DNA from: Enterobacterales bacterium
GTDB lineage: Bacteria; Pseudomonadota; Gammaproteobacteria; Enterobacterales; Kangiellaceae
NCBI GenBank assembly: GCA_030949565.1
Contig: JAUZSK010000013.1
Coordinates: 1 to 64,000 of the forward strand
Length of the DNA stretch: 64,000 nt
Reading direction: 5' to 3'
Shown: one piece after another, positions 9,628 through 19,903 of the stretch
How the letters are laid out: the number at the start of each line of letters is the position of its first letter
Position numbering within the stretch: position 1 is the stretch's first letter
Program-made: the position numbers and the translations under genes
Notes under the pieces: generated by a model
Database searches by the model: none
Told to the model about the DNA's origin: nothing
What the model saw: the letters and a program-made list of their open reading frames with translations, nothing else

Positions 9628-11296
9628 TTACACTTGTTTTAAAATAATATCGGATACTCGAAATGAATTGGCGTAAATGGTAAAAGTGGGTGTAACGCTA
9701 CCGCCATTGGGCATAAAGCCGCCATCTGTTACAAAACAATTATCAGTCCCATGCACGCGGCAATCGGCATCCAGAGCGGAGGTTTTTGGATCATGACCAA
9801 AGCGTAAACCGCCGGCGACTAAATTAGAGGTAGGAGATGAGAAGGCGCTACCGCGAACGCTTCTGGCGCCAAGGTTTTTCATCACTTGTTTGCCTTTTTC
9901 AACGATATAGCTACCCACTTTTAAATCATGTGGATGAGCGCCGACTTTCACCCTAGCCACTGGCGAGCCCCACTGATCTTTCTCGCTAGAGTCTAAGCTT
10001 ACATGGCAGTCATCGGTGGTTAGCCAGTCACAAAAGACTTCAAATTTAAAGTCTTTAGACTGGGTAAAGGCTGATTTAATGCGCTTTTTTAAGGGGCTAC
10101 CCCAGACGAGGTTGCCATTTTGCCATTTTTGATCATTGGCATCGCTGGCGGGCGAGGGTGGATCAAACACAAAGTCGATGGTTCCACCTTTCACTCGCTT
10201 ACCGAAGGCTTGCTTGTCGTCGATAAAATACCAATCCTGCAACGCTCTGATTGAAAAAGGTCCCCGGACTTTCAACTTGATCCGCTTGCTGTGGCGTAAA
10301 ATCACTAAATTCAAATAAACCATGACCAGTCCCGCCAGCGCAGCAGTGGAGGTTTTTACCAATCTGCTGATAGCGATTACCTAATCCATCGGGATGTTTT
10401 TCACCGGGTGAGCTGAGTAATAATCGAGCGGATTCAATCGAATAACAGGCGACAACGAAAATCTTTGCGCGGATTTGTTGTGATTGTTTGTGTTTATCAT
10501 AAAATTCGACTGATTCCACATTGCCTTGGCTGTTGGAATTTAAACGATACACCTTTGATTCTGTTTTAATCTCTAGATTACCGGTGGTCATGGCTTGATC
10601 CAATAAAGAAGCGCGTGAACTGGCCTTAGCGCCCGAAGCACAACCGTAACTGCCACAGTAGCCGGAATATTGACAGGAAGCGCGTCCATTAAAAGGTTTG
10701 GACAAGACACCTCTGGCCATAGGTAAAGGGTGTAACCCCATTTGATTGCAGGTTTTATCAAACCAGCTTGAGATAGGATGCTCATTAGTGGGGGGAAATG
10801 GGTAATCAGGCGTTGAGCGTGGCTCTAAAAAAGGGTGCTCAACAATTTTTCCAGAAACACCAACAATTTCTTCTACTTTACGATAATAGGGTTCCATATC
10901 GTCATAGCGGATCGGCCAATCAACCTGGTTAGCGCCGTCAATCGGTCCAAAGGTGGAAAGCAGTCGATAATCTTCCGGTTTGAGTCGATGGAAGTAGGCG
11001 CTCATAAAATTAGAGGCCCCGCCAACAATATTACCGCCCCAAAACTCTGAGGTGGTATCCGACGACCAACCTTCACCATCCGGTTCTTCTAATACATGGC
11101 GTTCTTCACTGAATTTTGAGCGAAAAACACTGTGCCGAGACAAAAGATCGTCTTTTCTAAAATCTTTTTCTTTATACCATTTGCCTTTTTCAAGGATAAC
11201 CACCTTATAACCCGCTTTGGATAGCTCATAGGCAACTGGTCCAGCACCAGCGCCGCTACCGACAATACAGCAATCATATTCTTGAGTGTTATTCAT
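9628..11296 (-). pseudogene. GMC-family FAD dehydrogenase (gluconate 2-dehydrogenase-like), one frameshift
   Basis: The N-terminal dinucleotide-binding motif CCIVGSGAGAGPVAYELSKA and the C-terminal GMC_oxred_C region (HGTDNCFVTDGGFMPNGG) mark a flavin-dependent sugar or alcohol dehydrogenase. A cysteine cluster C-x5-C-x4-C lies at CQYSGYCGSYGC, as in large subunits of membrane FAD dehydrogenases. The frame breaks at a four-base run (10262-10265): dropping one base joins QVESPG to PFSIRALQDWYF. Restored length is about 555 residues. The ATG at 11294-11296 is preferred to a TTG at 11311. The gene follows a subunit-3-like protein, so the two should form a complex. No cytochrome subunit is adjacent. 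The substrate is unknown. Confidence 0.82.
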
Positions 11297-11348
11297 AGCC
11301 TGGTTTCTCAAATTCAGCTCTCAAATCGAGCTCTCAAATAAATGATTG

Positions 11349-12020
11349 TCAAGTTAGATGGCGATAGTGAGTTCTGACATCTGGGCGAGGAAATCCCGGC
11401 TGGTGTTGCAACCATTGCCAACCAATTTGATTGGTATTACCGCCGTAAAAAGGATCAAACACTAACGCTTCTATCAAATAATAAATGAGCAGTGACAGCC
11501 AGTTTTCTCCGGCCGAAGATTGACTAATCCGTTCTAAAATTTGATGCTGTTTCTGTTGTTCCAATTTAATAAAAACAGCTCCTTGAGTTTGTTCGGATAA
11601 ACCATCTAACCAACCAATGCCCTTGACAATATATTCATCGTCGCCGTCTGCGGCATTGTCTCTATCGGTCAATGCCCATTGTAAGTAATCCAGTGCATTA
11701 ATATCCTGTGCCGAGGGGCCATCACCATCAGCGGGAAACAATTGCATCTGCACCTGATCTAAGGTTAATTTTTGTTGTTTATTAAAGCTAAAATGCTGTG
11801 CATGTGACGCAATTTTTTGCGGGCTATTGGATGCTGATTCGCTAGTGGGTGAGGTTGGTTTACAAGCGAATAGATTACCCGCGAGCAATGCAATACTGGA
11901 TTGCTGTAAAAAAGCGCGGCGATTTAAACCACTGGCCAAAGCGCCAACAAAAGCTGGCTTACTTGAGGCATTTTTATCAAGCTTGGTTCGAAGGTTATTT
12001 TTTGCAGCCGCCTTTAGCAA
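11349..12020 (-). CDS. Gluconate 2-dehydrogenase subunit 3-like, Tat-exported
   Basis: The protein has about 223 residues. A twin-arginine signal (LNRRAFLQQSSIALLAGNLFAC) is followed by a subunit-3 domain (LTLDQVQMQLFPADGDGPSA, later LVFDPFYGGN and GWQWLQHQPGFPRPD). These small subunits accompany GMC dehydrogenases and carry the folded flavoprotein through the Tat system. The cysteine after the signal may also make it a lipoprotein. The reading opens with a TTG overlapping the stop of the upstream TlpA gene, so translation is probably coupled. The exact start is uncertain, because residues 1-30 before the RR motif look like linker. Confidence 0.8.
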   Translation of the reverse strand: MLKAAAKNNLRTKLDKNASSKPAFVGALASGLNRRAFLQQSSIALLAGNLFACKPTSPTSESASNSPQKIASHAQHFSFNKQQKLTLDQVQMQLFPADGDGPSAQDINALDYLQWALTDRDNAADGDDEYIVKGIGWLDGLSEQTQGAVFIKLEQQKQHQILERISQSSAGENWLSLLIYYLIEALVFDPFYGGNTNQIGWQWLQHQPGFPRPDVRTHYRHLT

Positions 12021-12631
12021 AACGCAGGGTCCTTGTCACATTTATTATTCGCCATAAGCGATTTTTGTGACAGGCGATGGTCAATCATATTCCAATTACT
12101 GAGATGCTCTGAGATCGAATAAGGGACATGATCTCTATGAACTATCTTACCATTGATATCAATAATAAATTCAGTGGGTGTCCCCCAAACGCCATATAAA
12201 TCGGTGACTTTTTTACCAAAATCAAAGGCAAGAGGGTAATTGATATTACGATCCTGCTGAAACTGTGCCATTTTTTTAAAACTATCTTTAACGCTGGTAT
12301 CAATCGCAATAATTTCAATCTGTTTACCTAAAACAGCTTGGGTGTATTTAAGTTTAGGAATTTTTTCCATGCAGTAGGTACACCAGGTGGTCCAAAACAC
12401 CATGTAAACCGACTTTTTATGGCGGTAATCACTGAGTTTAAACTGAGTCCCGTCTAAACGGGTTAAGGTGAAGTCTGGTGCCATCATGCCTTGTTTGATC
12501 GATTTAACACTGGGTGTAGTAGTTTCGGAGCTTTTGGCGGGCTCACTGTTTGCATTAATACTAAAGCTGATGAATAGGCTCACAGCCAAGTATTTTAGTG
12601 ATGCGATTGAGTGGCGCAATGTTTTTGACAT
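12014..12631 (-). CDS. TlpA/ResA-like periplasmic thioredoxin
   Basis: The protein has 205 residues. A signal peptide (YLAVSLFISFSINANS) precedes a thioredoxin fold with the active site FWTTWCTYCMEKIPK (C-T-Y-C), the cis-proline region GTPTEFIIDINGKIV and the conserved start of the redoxin fold GMMAPDFTLTRLDGTQF. It likely acts as a periplasmic thiol-disulfide reductase or peroxiredoxin-like factor. It is first in the operon with the GMC dehydrogenase pair, which hints at maturation or redox coupling of that complex, whose catalytic subunit is cysteine-rich. The C-terminal DKCDKDPAFC-type tail adds two further cysteines. Confidence 0.85.
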   Translation of the reverse strand: MSKTLRHSIASLKYLAVSLFISFSINANSEPAKSSETTTPSVKSIKQGMMAPDFTLTRLDGTQFKLSDYRHKKSVYMVFWTTWCTYCMEKIPKLKYTQAVLGKQIEIIAIDTSVKDSFKKMAQFQQDRNINYPLAFDFGKKVTDLYGVWGTPTEFIIDINGKIVHRDHVPYSISEHLSNWNMIDHRLSQKSLMANNKCDKDPAFC

Positions 12632-13227
12632 ATTAAACTTCCCAAATGGTTTAATGAATGATTATTAATGACCTAACCAATCTATTGATGCCGTAACTCG
12701 TATCAATGATCAAATTGGCGCTAGTATGCTTTGTGCTCAGTTTGACCTTTACTTTAACAGGATGTTACAGCGTCGACACCTTTTGTAACAAGTGATTTAT
12801 GCACAAAAAGAGCAGGATTTGGATTTGTCCTTGTTTTTTGAGATTTATCAACCGACCAGTCAGGTCGCATAGGCTGCGCTAGATCACCACGAAACCCAAT
12901 ATTTTAAGCGCAAGATATAAGGCTTCATCAGTGGTACAATGGTTTTAATTAAACGCTGTTTGTTGGGTTAAAAAACACTAACCCAACCTACCTCACAGAC
13001 CGCGTAGGTTGCGGTAGAGCAACGCGAAACCCAACATTTTAAGCGCAAGATATAAGGCTTCATCAGTGGTACAATGGTTTAAGTTAAGCTATTTCTGTTG
13101 GGTTCAAAAACACCAACCCAACCTACCTCACAGACCGCGTAGGTTGCGCTAGAACAGCGCGAAACCCAACATTTTAACAGCCGAATTATACGAGGCTAAA
13201 AAAAATAGCAGAATCAAACATAGAATA
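12632..13227. other. Intergenic region, about 600 bases, mostly repeats
   Basis: No convincing coding frame is present. The left 230 bases hold the divergent upstream region of the TlpA operon. The rest is filled by the repeat units listed separately (12866-13178), followed by a short A-rich leader to the TolB/TPR gene. Confidence 0.7.
12866..13178. repeat. Two and a third tandem copies of a ~135-base repeat with internal hairpin
   Basis: Units start near 12866, 13001 and 13137. Each opens with CGCGTAGGTTGCGCTAGA or a variant, then GCGAAACCCAACATTTTAA, then a shared block AAGGCTTCATCAGTGGTACA. Complete units end with a hairpin: GTTGGGTTA/TAACCCAAC around 12962-12987 and the same stem with 8 pairs in unit two. 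The third unit stops after the AACCCAAC block. The core resembles dispersed palindromic repeats common in gammaproteobacteria. A further single core copy lies at 15428-15465, on the other side of the TolB/TPR gene. Confidence 0.8.
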
Positions 13228-15389
13228 ATGGATATCAATATGTCAGCTTCATTTTTTACAGAACTAAAAAGGCGCAATGTTTTCAAAGTGGGTGTGGCTT
13301 ATTTGGTGCTCGCTTGGGTGGTTATCCAAGTGGCATCGGCTGCGGTTCCGGCTTTACATTTACCTGATTGGGTCAATACAGCGGTGTTCTTTTTTTGGTA
13401 TTTTGGGTTTTCCTTTTGCTTTATTTTTTGCTTGGGTTTTTGAAATTACGCCACAGGGGATTAAGCGGGAAACTGAGGTTGATGGTGAGCAATCAGTGGT
13501 TCAATCAAGTGGTCGAAAAATAGATCTACTGGTTATACTGCTGTTGACACTGGTTTTAGGCTATATGGGATATGACAAATGGTTTGCTAGTAATAGCGGC
13601 AATGATTTGGCGCAGACGACTGAACCGCAAGAGGCAGATGCGGCGCAAGCTCTGGCAGTTATTCCGGTGGCTGTTTTGCCCTTTATTAACTTAAGTCAGG
13701 ATAAAAACCAAGAGTATTTTGTTGATGGATTAACCGAAGAGTTGCTAAATAGTTTGACTCGAATTAAAGGATTAAAAGTCACTGGTAGAACCTCTAGTTT
13801 TGAGTTTAAGGGAAAAAATATTGACCTAAGGGAAATCGCCAAGCAATTAAATGTGGATTATTTGGTTGAAGGCAGTGTGCGCAAACAAGGCGATAATCTG
13901 CGGATTACCATGCAGTTGATTGAGGCAAAAAGCGGCAGTCATATTTTATCCAAAAATTTTGACCGAAAGTTAAAAGATGTTTTTCAATTACAGGAAGATG
14001 TCGCTAATCAAGTCGCGGCGGCGCTTAATTTATCCTTAGTTTTAAACAATGAACAATACAATTCGGCGCTATCCAAGTTAGATTATTTATCGGTGGTAAA
14101 ACTGGTTGAGTCGCGCGCACAGCTAAATGAATTTAATGAGGAGAGCTCAAGCCAAGCCTTGGCAACCTTATCTAGGCTCAATCAAGCGTATCCCGATACC
14201 CCAGAAATTTTGGGTTTATTAAGTCGCGCCGCAATGATATCAAGCTCCGTCGGTGGTGAAGAATTAGTTACCCTTCAGAACAAAATAAGCACTGCGAAAA
14301 AGGCGTTGTTATTAGACCCTAAAAATATTGATGCTCTTTATACCTTAGCGGTTATTTATAAAGACTCTCCGCACTTGCTGGTGGAGGCTAAAAAACTGTT
14401 TCAACAGCTGATTCGGTTTTATCCGGCTAATGAAGAATACTATTATCGCTATGCGCAATATTTAATGAGTATTTCTAGCAGTTGTGAATCTTTACGGGAT
14501 TATTTCGGAACAATTCCGACTGGAGTTTTGTCCGCTGAGAGAAAAGCTTCTTTTGAATTTGTTATTTTACAATGTTTTGATCTTCAAGCTGCGAATAGAA
14601 AGTTATTAAACGCTGAAAATACTGATTTCGCTGCCATGTCATTGTACTTTACTAGTGGGGATTACAACATCCAATATTATTGCCAAAGAAATGAAAGCAA
14701 ACCCTAGCCAACGATATCTTGCTATTCGTTATGGGCAAATGTTAGCTATCGGTGCTTTTCATTCTGCAGCAGCGTTATCCAGTGAGATTAAATATAATAG
14801 CACTGGGATGTGGCCGGCTTTTGCGGCAGTCAGCGCATATTTAAACGGCGTAAAAGCACCCAAAAGTCCACTTGAATTTCTGCCTACCTTTGAAAAGACA
14901 TTCATTTATACTACCTCGCCAGATATAATTGTTAGCGTGATTAAACAAACGATTCAGCAAGAAAAAAGTGATGTTTTACAGGCATATTTAACGGGTGTTG
15001 AAGATTTTCCCATTGAGGTAGAAACGAGTTCTGGCTCAATGGGTTTAATGGTCCTGCAATATTACGCCAATAAACCGACCTTAAGCCGGCAAACCGCTAA
15101 CCGGCTGTTCGATGACTTAAACCGTTATAAACAGCAATATCCTGAATCGTTTCGTTATTGGGGGCTCGTTGCTCCCTATTTTTACAGTGCGTTTTATGCG
15201 GGAAACTTGGATAAAGTCGCTGAAATCCTAGAAAATGACTTTCCTGTCGACTTTCGATACTGGACTTTGCGCTACAAATTCACTGAATTTGTCTTACAAG
15301 GCTGGAAAGACGACCCTAATGTTATAGAGCTGTTAGCACGCATTGAAAAGGATCAAGCGCGAGCGCGGAAAAAGTTTGGTTTGCAGTAA
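13228..15389 (+). pseudogene. TolB-like/TPR membrane protein, two frameshifts
   Basis: The restored protein has about 720 residues. The N-terminus is a short cytoplasmic stretch ELKRRNVFKVGVAYLV with two membrane segments, the pattern seen before TolB-like domains in many proteobacterial regulators. A TolB/FlgO-like domain follows (VAVLPFINLSQDKNQEYFVD, then YLVEGSVRKQGDNLRITMQL), then a long TPR-like helical region. The frame breaks at a seven-T run (13390-13396; one T fewer joins VNTAVFFF to GILGFPFALFFAW) and near 14680 (joins SGDYNI to NIIAKEMKANPSQ). Start is the ATG at 13228 or, with a better GGA upstream, 13240. Function is unknown. Repeat cores flank it on both sides. Confidence 0.72.
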
Positions 15390-15427
15390 ATGAGCTTTAG
15401 CAGTTGTTTAGGCTTGCATTGTTTTGC

Positions 15428-15465
15428 TAGGTTGCGCTAAAGCAGCGCGAAACCCAACATTTTAA
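15428..15465 (+). repeat. Single copy of the dispersed repeat core
   Basis: The sequence TAGGTTGCGCTAAAGCAGCG followed by CGAAACCCAACATTTTAA matches the core of the tandem units at 12866-13178 almost exactly, in the same orientation. It lies 40 bases after the TolB/TPR gene, so that gene is bracketed by repeat copies. Confidence 0.8.
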
Positions 15466-15517
15466 CTAAGTTTAGAAGAGTGTTTGCTTAATTTGATTTT
15501 AAAGAATCAAAACAAGG

Positions 15518-17167
15518 TTAATAGCCGTAGACTTTTTTTGCATACTGCAGACTGACATAACCATTTTTAATATCATCATCTATCCGGCTTCTAGAGCGTT
15601 GTAAAGGATCACCAAAACCTGCTCCTGTTGCGGTCTCCACTCTAACGACATCACCTTGTTTCAAATCGAGTCCAGTGGTAAATGAATAGGATTCCTGCGT
15701 ACCATCTACTCGAATGACTTTGATCCCATTAGTGCTACCACTTTCGCCGCCGTTTAGAGGCCAGGGTGGAACTTCGGCACGGGTATAGGCACAAGTTAAA
15801 AAGCTATTGTCGCTATTGATTCGATAGTCCACAGTTACACCGAAACCGCCTCGGAATTCACCAGCCCCAGCATCACAAATCCGAAGCGATTGTTGCTCTA
15901 CGGTAACACCGTATCGCGTTTCGGCTACTTCGGCTGGGCAATTAAAAGTGTCGCCATGAATACCACAAAACATTGCATTAATTCCATCGTGGTCCTTTCC
16001 TGCGCCCCAGCCGCCGATTTCTGGTTCTATGATTGTAAATTGACGTTGAGTATCAGCATTTACACCGCCTAATATGGTCGCACAAATAGAAGAAAAACCA
16101 CCCGCAGGTATAAACTCGGCGACATTTTCTGCTAAACATCGACAAAGAATATCGTATAGTCTGATCATTGTTTCAAAATAAAAACCGGCTGCTGCAGGCT
16201 CCTCTGCATGATAAATAGTCTTTTGTTTTGTTTTTATTTCAAGGTTTCTAAAACAACCACCATTGCCTACAACTCGGCTTCCAATGACTCCCATCAATAC
16301 CATTTGCACGGTTAGTGTCGATGCATCTAAGGAAAGATTAATCGGACCTGTATTTTGATCTGGTGCGTCAGTAAGATCGAAAGTAATTTCACAGTCCTTA
16401 ATTTCAATACCAACCGAGAGATAGCTTCCATCATCTTGTTTTTCCTTGAGGTGATAAGATCCGTCCTTTAATTTTGAAATAACCTCCCTAGCGACTTTTT
16501 CACCATATTCTAAATGTTGATTGATCGATTCAACAAAAACGCTTTTAGAGTATTTATCGACCAGTTCTATTATTCTCTTCTCACCGACTCTCAATGCCGC
16601 AATTTGGGCCCAAAGATCACCATGTAAGAAATCAGGCATACGTGAATTTGCTTTGATTATATCCATTACCGAATCTATCACGCTATCATTTTTAAAAAGC
16701 CTAATGGCAGGATATCGAATGCCTTCTTGAAAAATCTCTGTTGCATCTCCAGACATAGAGCCAGCTATAGCACCACTGACATCATTCCAATGAGCAATGT
16801 TTGCGGTCCAAGCTATTAAGCTATTGTCGTAAAAAACCGGCTTAACTAAAACAGCATCATTGAGATGTGTCACGCCGCCGAAATAAGGGTCGTTTGTCAG
16901 AAAAATATCGCCATTTTCGATATTGTCAAATCCAAACTTATCGATTATTTTCATAACCGCTTTATCCAATGCACACACAAATGCTGGTATGCCCGAACCT
17001 GAGCTTGCTAGTTCACCATTGGCGGCTGTAATAGCAGTACCCATATCCAAAACTTCATAAATGATTGAACTCATCGCTGTTTTTTTTATGGTTGCAAACA
17101 TTTCTTCACTAGCAGAAGATAATGAACGCTGGATAATTTCTAAAGTGATAGGGTCGAATTTTCGCAT
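15518..17167 (-). CDS. hyuB: Hydantoinase B/oxoprolinase family subunit
   Basis: The protein has 549 residues with the HyuB family start (RKFDPITLEIIQRSLSSASE) and the conserved blocks ANGELASSGSGIPAF, GDIFLTNDPYFGGVTHLNDAVL and AGEFRGGFGVTVDYRI. HyuB pairs with HyuA in ATP-dependent ring-opening or carboxylating enzymes acting on cyclic amides (N-methylhydantoin, 5-oxoproline) or ketones. Length matches the usual 500-600. It lies 21 bases after HyuA, surely co-transcribed. The substrate cannot be read from sequence; no cyclase or carbamoylase lies nearby. Confidence 0.88.
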   Translation of the reverse strand: MRKFDPITLEIIQRSLSSASEEMFATIKKTAMSSIIYEVLDMGTAITAANGELASSGSGIPAFVCALDKAVMKIIDKFGFDNIENGDIFLTNDPYFGGVTHLNDAVLVKPVFYDNSLIAWTANIAHWNDVSGAIAGSMSGDATEIFQEGIRYPAIRLFKNDSVIDSVMDIIKANSRMPDFLHGDLWAQIAALRVGEKRIIELVDKYSKSVFVESINQHLEYGEKVAREVISKLKDGSYHLKEKQDDGSYLSVGIEIKDCEITFDLTDAPDQNTGPINLSLDASTLTVQMVLMGVIGSRVVGNGGCFRNLEIKTKQKTIYHAEEPAAAGFYFETMIRLYDILCRCLAENVAEFIPAGGFSSICATILGGVNADTQRQFTIIEPEIGGWGAGKDHDGINAMFCGIHGDTFNCPAEVAETRYGVTVEQQSLRICDAGAGEFRGGFGVTVDYRINSDNSFLTCAYTRAEVPPWPLNGGESGSTNGIKVIRVDGTQESYSFTTGLDLKQGDVVRVETATGAGFGDPLQRSRSRIDDDIKNGYVSLQYAKKVYGY

Positions 17168-17188
17168 AATTTAGTTTACACCCTTGGT

Positions 17189-19267
17189 CTAATTTAAAGC
17201 GATATGGATATTACTATATCCATCCAAGTGAACTTTCTGATTTGGGAAAACAACTGTCGTTGTACCTGCTTGTTCAATAATCGCTGGGCCACTAAGAGAT
17301 ACCCCAGCAGTCAGTTTGTCACCATCATAAATGGTTGATTTAAGATTGCCATGTAAGCCAAAATCAACATCTCTCTTTCCTTTAATCGCATTACCTAGCG
17401 ATGTATTTTTTAATTCTGATTTAACCCAATCTATTTTACCTGTGTCAGCTTTAACCACTAGATGATATCCAACCATTTCTATTTCATTTTCTAGTTGATA
17501 AGTATACTCTCGCAGGTAATTTTCATGAAAATTTTGAGTAACTTGTGCGATTACTTTTGAGTTCACCGAAAGAACGTTAAGAGGTATTTCTAGAGAATGC
17601 TCTTGATTTTGGTAGCGTAGTTTAATAAACATTTCTAGATTACAGTTTTCAAAGTTGATTGATTCTTCAGAAAAATAAGATTCTGCCTCGGAGAGTAGTT
17701 GCTTTAGCTGTAGATTAATATCGGATTGGTTAGCATCGTGCCATGTTTGAATTTTTGTTAGCATAAAATCTCGGCGAACATCGGATAACATCATGCCCCA
17801 TGCTGAAAATACTGCGGCATTGGCTGGAATAATAACTTTTTTTATTCCCATCTCCATCGCTAACTCAGCTGCATGGACCGCTCCACCTCCACCGAAAGCT
17901 ATCATAGTGAAGTCCCTTGGATCAAATCCCCTATTAACGGAAATGAGTTTTAATGCATTTTCCATATTATTATTAGCAATCCTAATAACACCTCTTGCTA
18001 TCTCTATGGCAGATAATTTTAATTTCTGACCTAGTTCAGTCAATTTTGTAGTGACGGATTGCATATCTGCGACAATCTCACCGTCACAAAAATAGTCTGG
18101 ATTAATTCTTCCAAGTGCAAGATTTGCATCTGTGGTTGTAATATCAGTGCCACCTTTTCCATAGGCAACGGGTCCAGGGTTAGCGCCAGCGCTCTCTGGA
18201 CCGACCGATAATTTTCCAAATAGGTCGACTTTCGCGATAGAACCACCACCATTACCAATTTCAACAAGATCAACTACTGGTACGAGAATCGGATATCCTG
18301 CCGAGAGTTTACTGCGTTCAATATAATAATCGGAGGTAATTGTTACCTTACCATCTTTAATCAAAGAACATTTTGCTGTGGTACCGCCAACATCTAGAGC
18401 TAAAACATTTTTCTCACCCAATAACTGGCTCAATTCGGCAGCCCCCAAAAAACCACTCGAAGGACCAGATTCAACAATAGTTATCGGCGTTTCTTTGGAG
18501 GCGGCAATAGAGCTAACACCACAATTTGATTGCATGACATAGAACTGACCAGTAAATTTATTATTAGCCATGCTTCTTTCAAGGTTAGTTAGATACTGGT
18601 ATGCCATAGGCTTTACAAATGCAGCTAATGCTGTGGTACTCGTTCGTTCATATTCCCGCCATTCTCTCGTAATTTGATGGGAAGCGACTATAGAAATATC
18701 GGCACATCTTTGCTTTATTTCTTTTACTAAAATCTCCTCGTGTACAGGGTTGGCATATGCATTGAGTAAGCAAATTGCAATAGAATCGATACTTCCATTT
18801 TTTAAAGCGCAAACCAAATCATCGAGCTCTTCTATTTTTAGTTTGCTCGTAATTTGCCCTTGGTGGTTAATTCGTTCGGTTATTTCAAAACGTAAATGTC
18901 TGGGTATGAAAGCGGCTGGTTTTTGGTAGTTAAAATTTAGATAGTCGGGACGATTGCCGCGTCCAATTTCTAAAGTATCTCTAAATCCCCTCGTAGTAAG
19001 AAGCGCTGTTTTCGCACCCTTCCGTTCGGTTAGAGCGTTAATAACAACCGTTGTTCCATGAGTCATTGTTTCCAATTGAGAAATGTCGACGCATCCTTTT
19101 TTTAAAACGTTCATAACGCCTTGTTCTATATTTTTTGGAATTGTATTTGATTTAACTGCACGCACAACCTGCTTGCCGTTTACGGGGTTTGTTTCAAAAT
19201 AAACCAAATCCGTAAAAGTACCACCAACGTCTGTTGCGGCTCTGCTTGTTTTCTGTTTTTCGGTCAT
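17189..19267 (-). CDS. hyuA: Hydantoinase A/oxoprolinase family subunit
   Basis: The protein has 692 residues. The N-terminal hydantoinase/oxoprolinase ATPase motif AATDVGGTFTDLVYFE is followed by THGTTVVINALTERKGAKTA and the second nucleotide-binding stretch LALDVGGTTAKCSLI. The glycine-rich block AFGGGGAVHAAELAMEMG is typical of the C-terminal half. With HyuB it forms the catalytic complex. The gene is followed directly by hyuB and preceded, after ~65 bases, by a GAF-domain gene, all downstream of a TonB-dependent receptor. This gives an uptake-plus-hydrolysis module. Start is the ATG at 19265-19267, with a GGAGA-like purine run just upstream. Confidence 0.9.
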   Translation of the reverse strand: MTEKQKTSRAATDVGGTFTDLVYFETNPVNGKQVVRAVKSNTIPKNIEQGVMNVLKKGCVDISQLETMTHGTTVVINALTERKGAKTALLTTRGFRDTLEIGRGNRPDYLNFNYQKPAAFIPRHLRFEITERINHQGQITSKLKIEELDDLVCALKNGSIDSIAICLLNAYANPVHEEILVKEIKQRCADISIVASHQITREWREYERTSTTALAAFVKPMAYQYLTNLERSMANNKFTGQFYVMQSNCGVSSIAASKETPITIVESGPSSGFLGAAELSQLLGEKNVLALDVGGTTAKCSLIKDGKVTITSDYYIERSKLSAGYPILVPVVDLVEIGNGGGSIAKVDLFGKLSVGPESAGANPGPVAYGKGGTDITTTDANLALGRINPDYFCDGEIVADMQSVTTKLTELGQKLKLSAIEIARGVIRIANNNMENALKLISVNRGFDPRDFTMIAFGGGGAVHAAELAMEMGIKKVIIPANAAVFSAWGMMLSDVRRDFMLTKIQTWHDANQSDINLQLKQLLSEAESYFSEESINFENCNLEMFIKLRYQNQEHSLEIPLNVLSVNSKVIAQVTQNFHENYLREYTYQLENEIEMVGYHLVVKADTGKIDWVKSELKNTSLGNAIKGKRDVDFGLHGNLKSTIYDGDKLTAGVSLSGPAIIEQAGTTTVVFPNQKVHLDGYSNIHIALN

Positions 19268-19332
19268 TATTTAAAATCTCCGGCTATATTGAGGCGCTTT
19301 AAAACTTGCCCAATAATTACTCTATTTTGATA

Positions 19333-19791
19333 CTAATTTACTTGCTTAAACAATAAAGTAAACCAAGGTGAGAGTCGCTCAACTTTTCGACAACTTACTA
19401 AGTTATAAGAATCCTTAACGTGAAGTAAGTTAACAACTCCAAGAAGGACACCTTCAGAAACAATAGGTACATTTATGACTGAAGCTAATCCCATATCGCT
19501 GATCAGCTGATAGTCGAAAAATACTTTCTTAATCTCGCTAATATTATTTGCTATAAAACTTTTCTGCTGAACAATAACTTGTGATGTCCACTGGTTATCC
19601 GGTAGGGTTTTATAATTACCAATCGGATAATTTATATTGTCAGTCGTATATATTCTACGAGCCCTATTATTCTTGGCATCGTATTTCATCAGCGTTAGTA
19701 GTTTAAAGTGCACTCTTGTTTTGCAGACGTTGATTACTTTTTCAAAGAATGCATCTTCTAGTAATTTTATTCGCGTACCATAATTACTCAT
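19333..19791 (-). CDS. Single GAF-domain protein of the hydantoinase locus
   Basis: The protein has about 152 residues and is essentially one GAF domain: TRVHFKLLTLMKYDA (first strands), the WTSQVIVQQKSFIANN and SDMGLASVINVPIVSEGVLLG core, ending LLHVKDSYN. GAF domains bind small ligands or act in signalling. With no output domain present it may be a substrate sensor or an accessory of HyuAB; this is inference. The ATG at 19789-19791 with GGAAAAG upstream is preferred over a TTG six codons earlier. Confidence 0.72.
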   Translation of the reverse strand: MSNYGTRIKLLEDAFFEKVINVCKTRVHFKLLTLMKYDAKNNRARRIYTTDNINYPIGNYKTLPDNQWTSQVIVQQKSFIANNISEIKKVFFDYQLISDMGLASVINVPIVSEGVLLGVVNLLHVKDSYNLVSCRKVERLSPWFTLLFKQVN

Positions 19792-19903
19792 AACTTTTCC
19801 AGCTTTCAAATATTGAAATAATATTGGTTTTAGTTTGGGCGGTTTCAGTGATGTTGAGTTTACTAAAAAGAAACCGCCCTAAATAAATGCTAGAGAATCG
19901 GCT

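Noticed and set aside
12866-13178. Tandem repeats as a CRISPR array
   Set aside because: Units are about 135 bases and nearly identical throughout, with no short repeat/unique spacer pattern and no cas genes.
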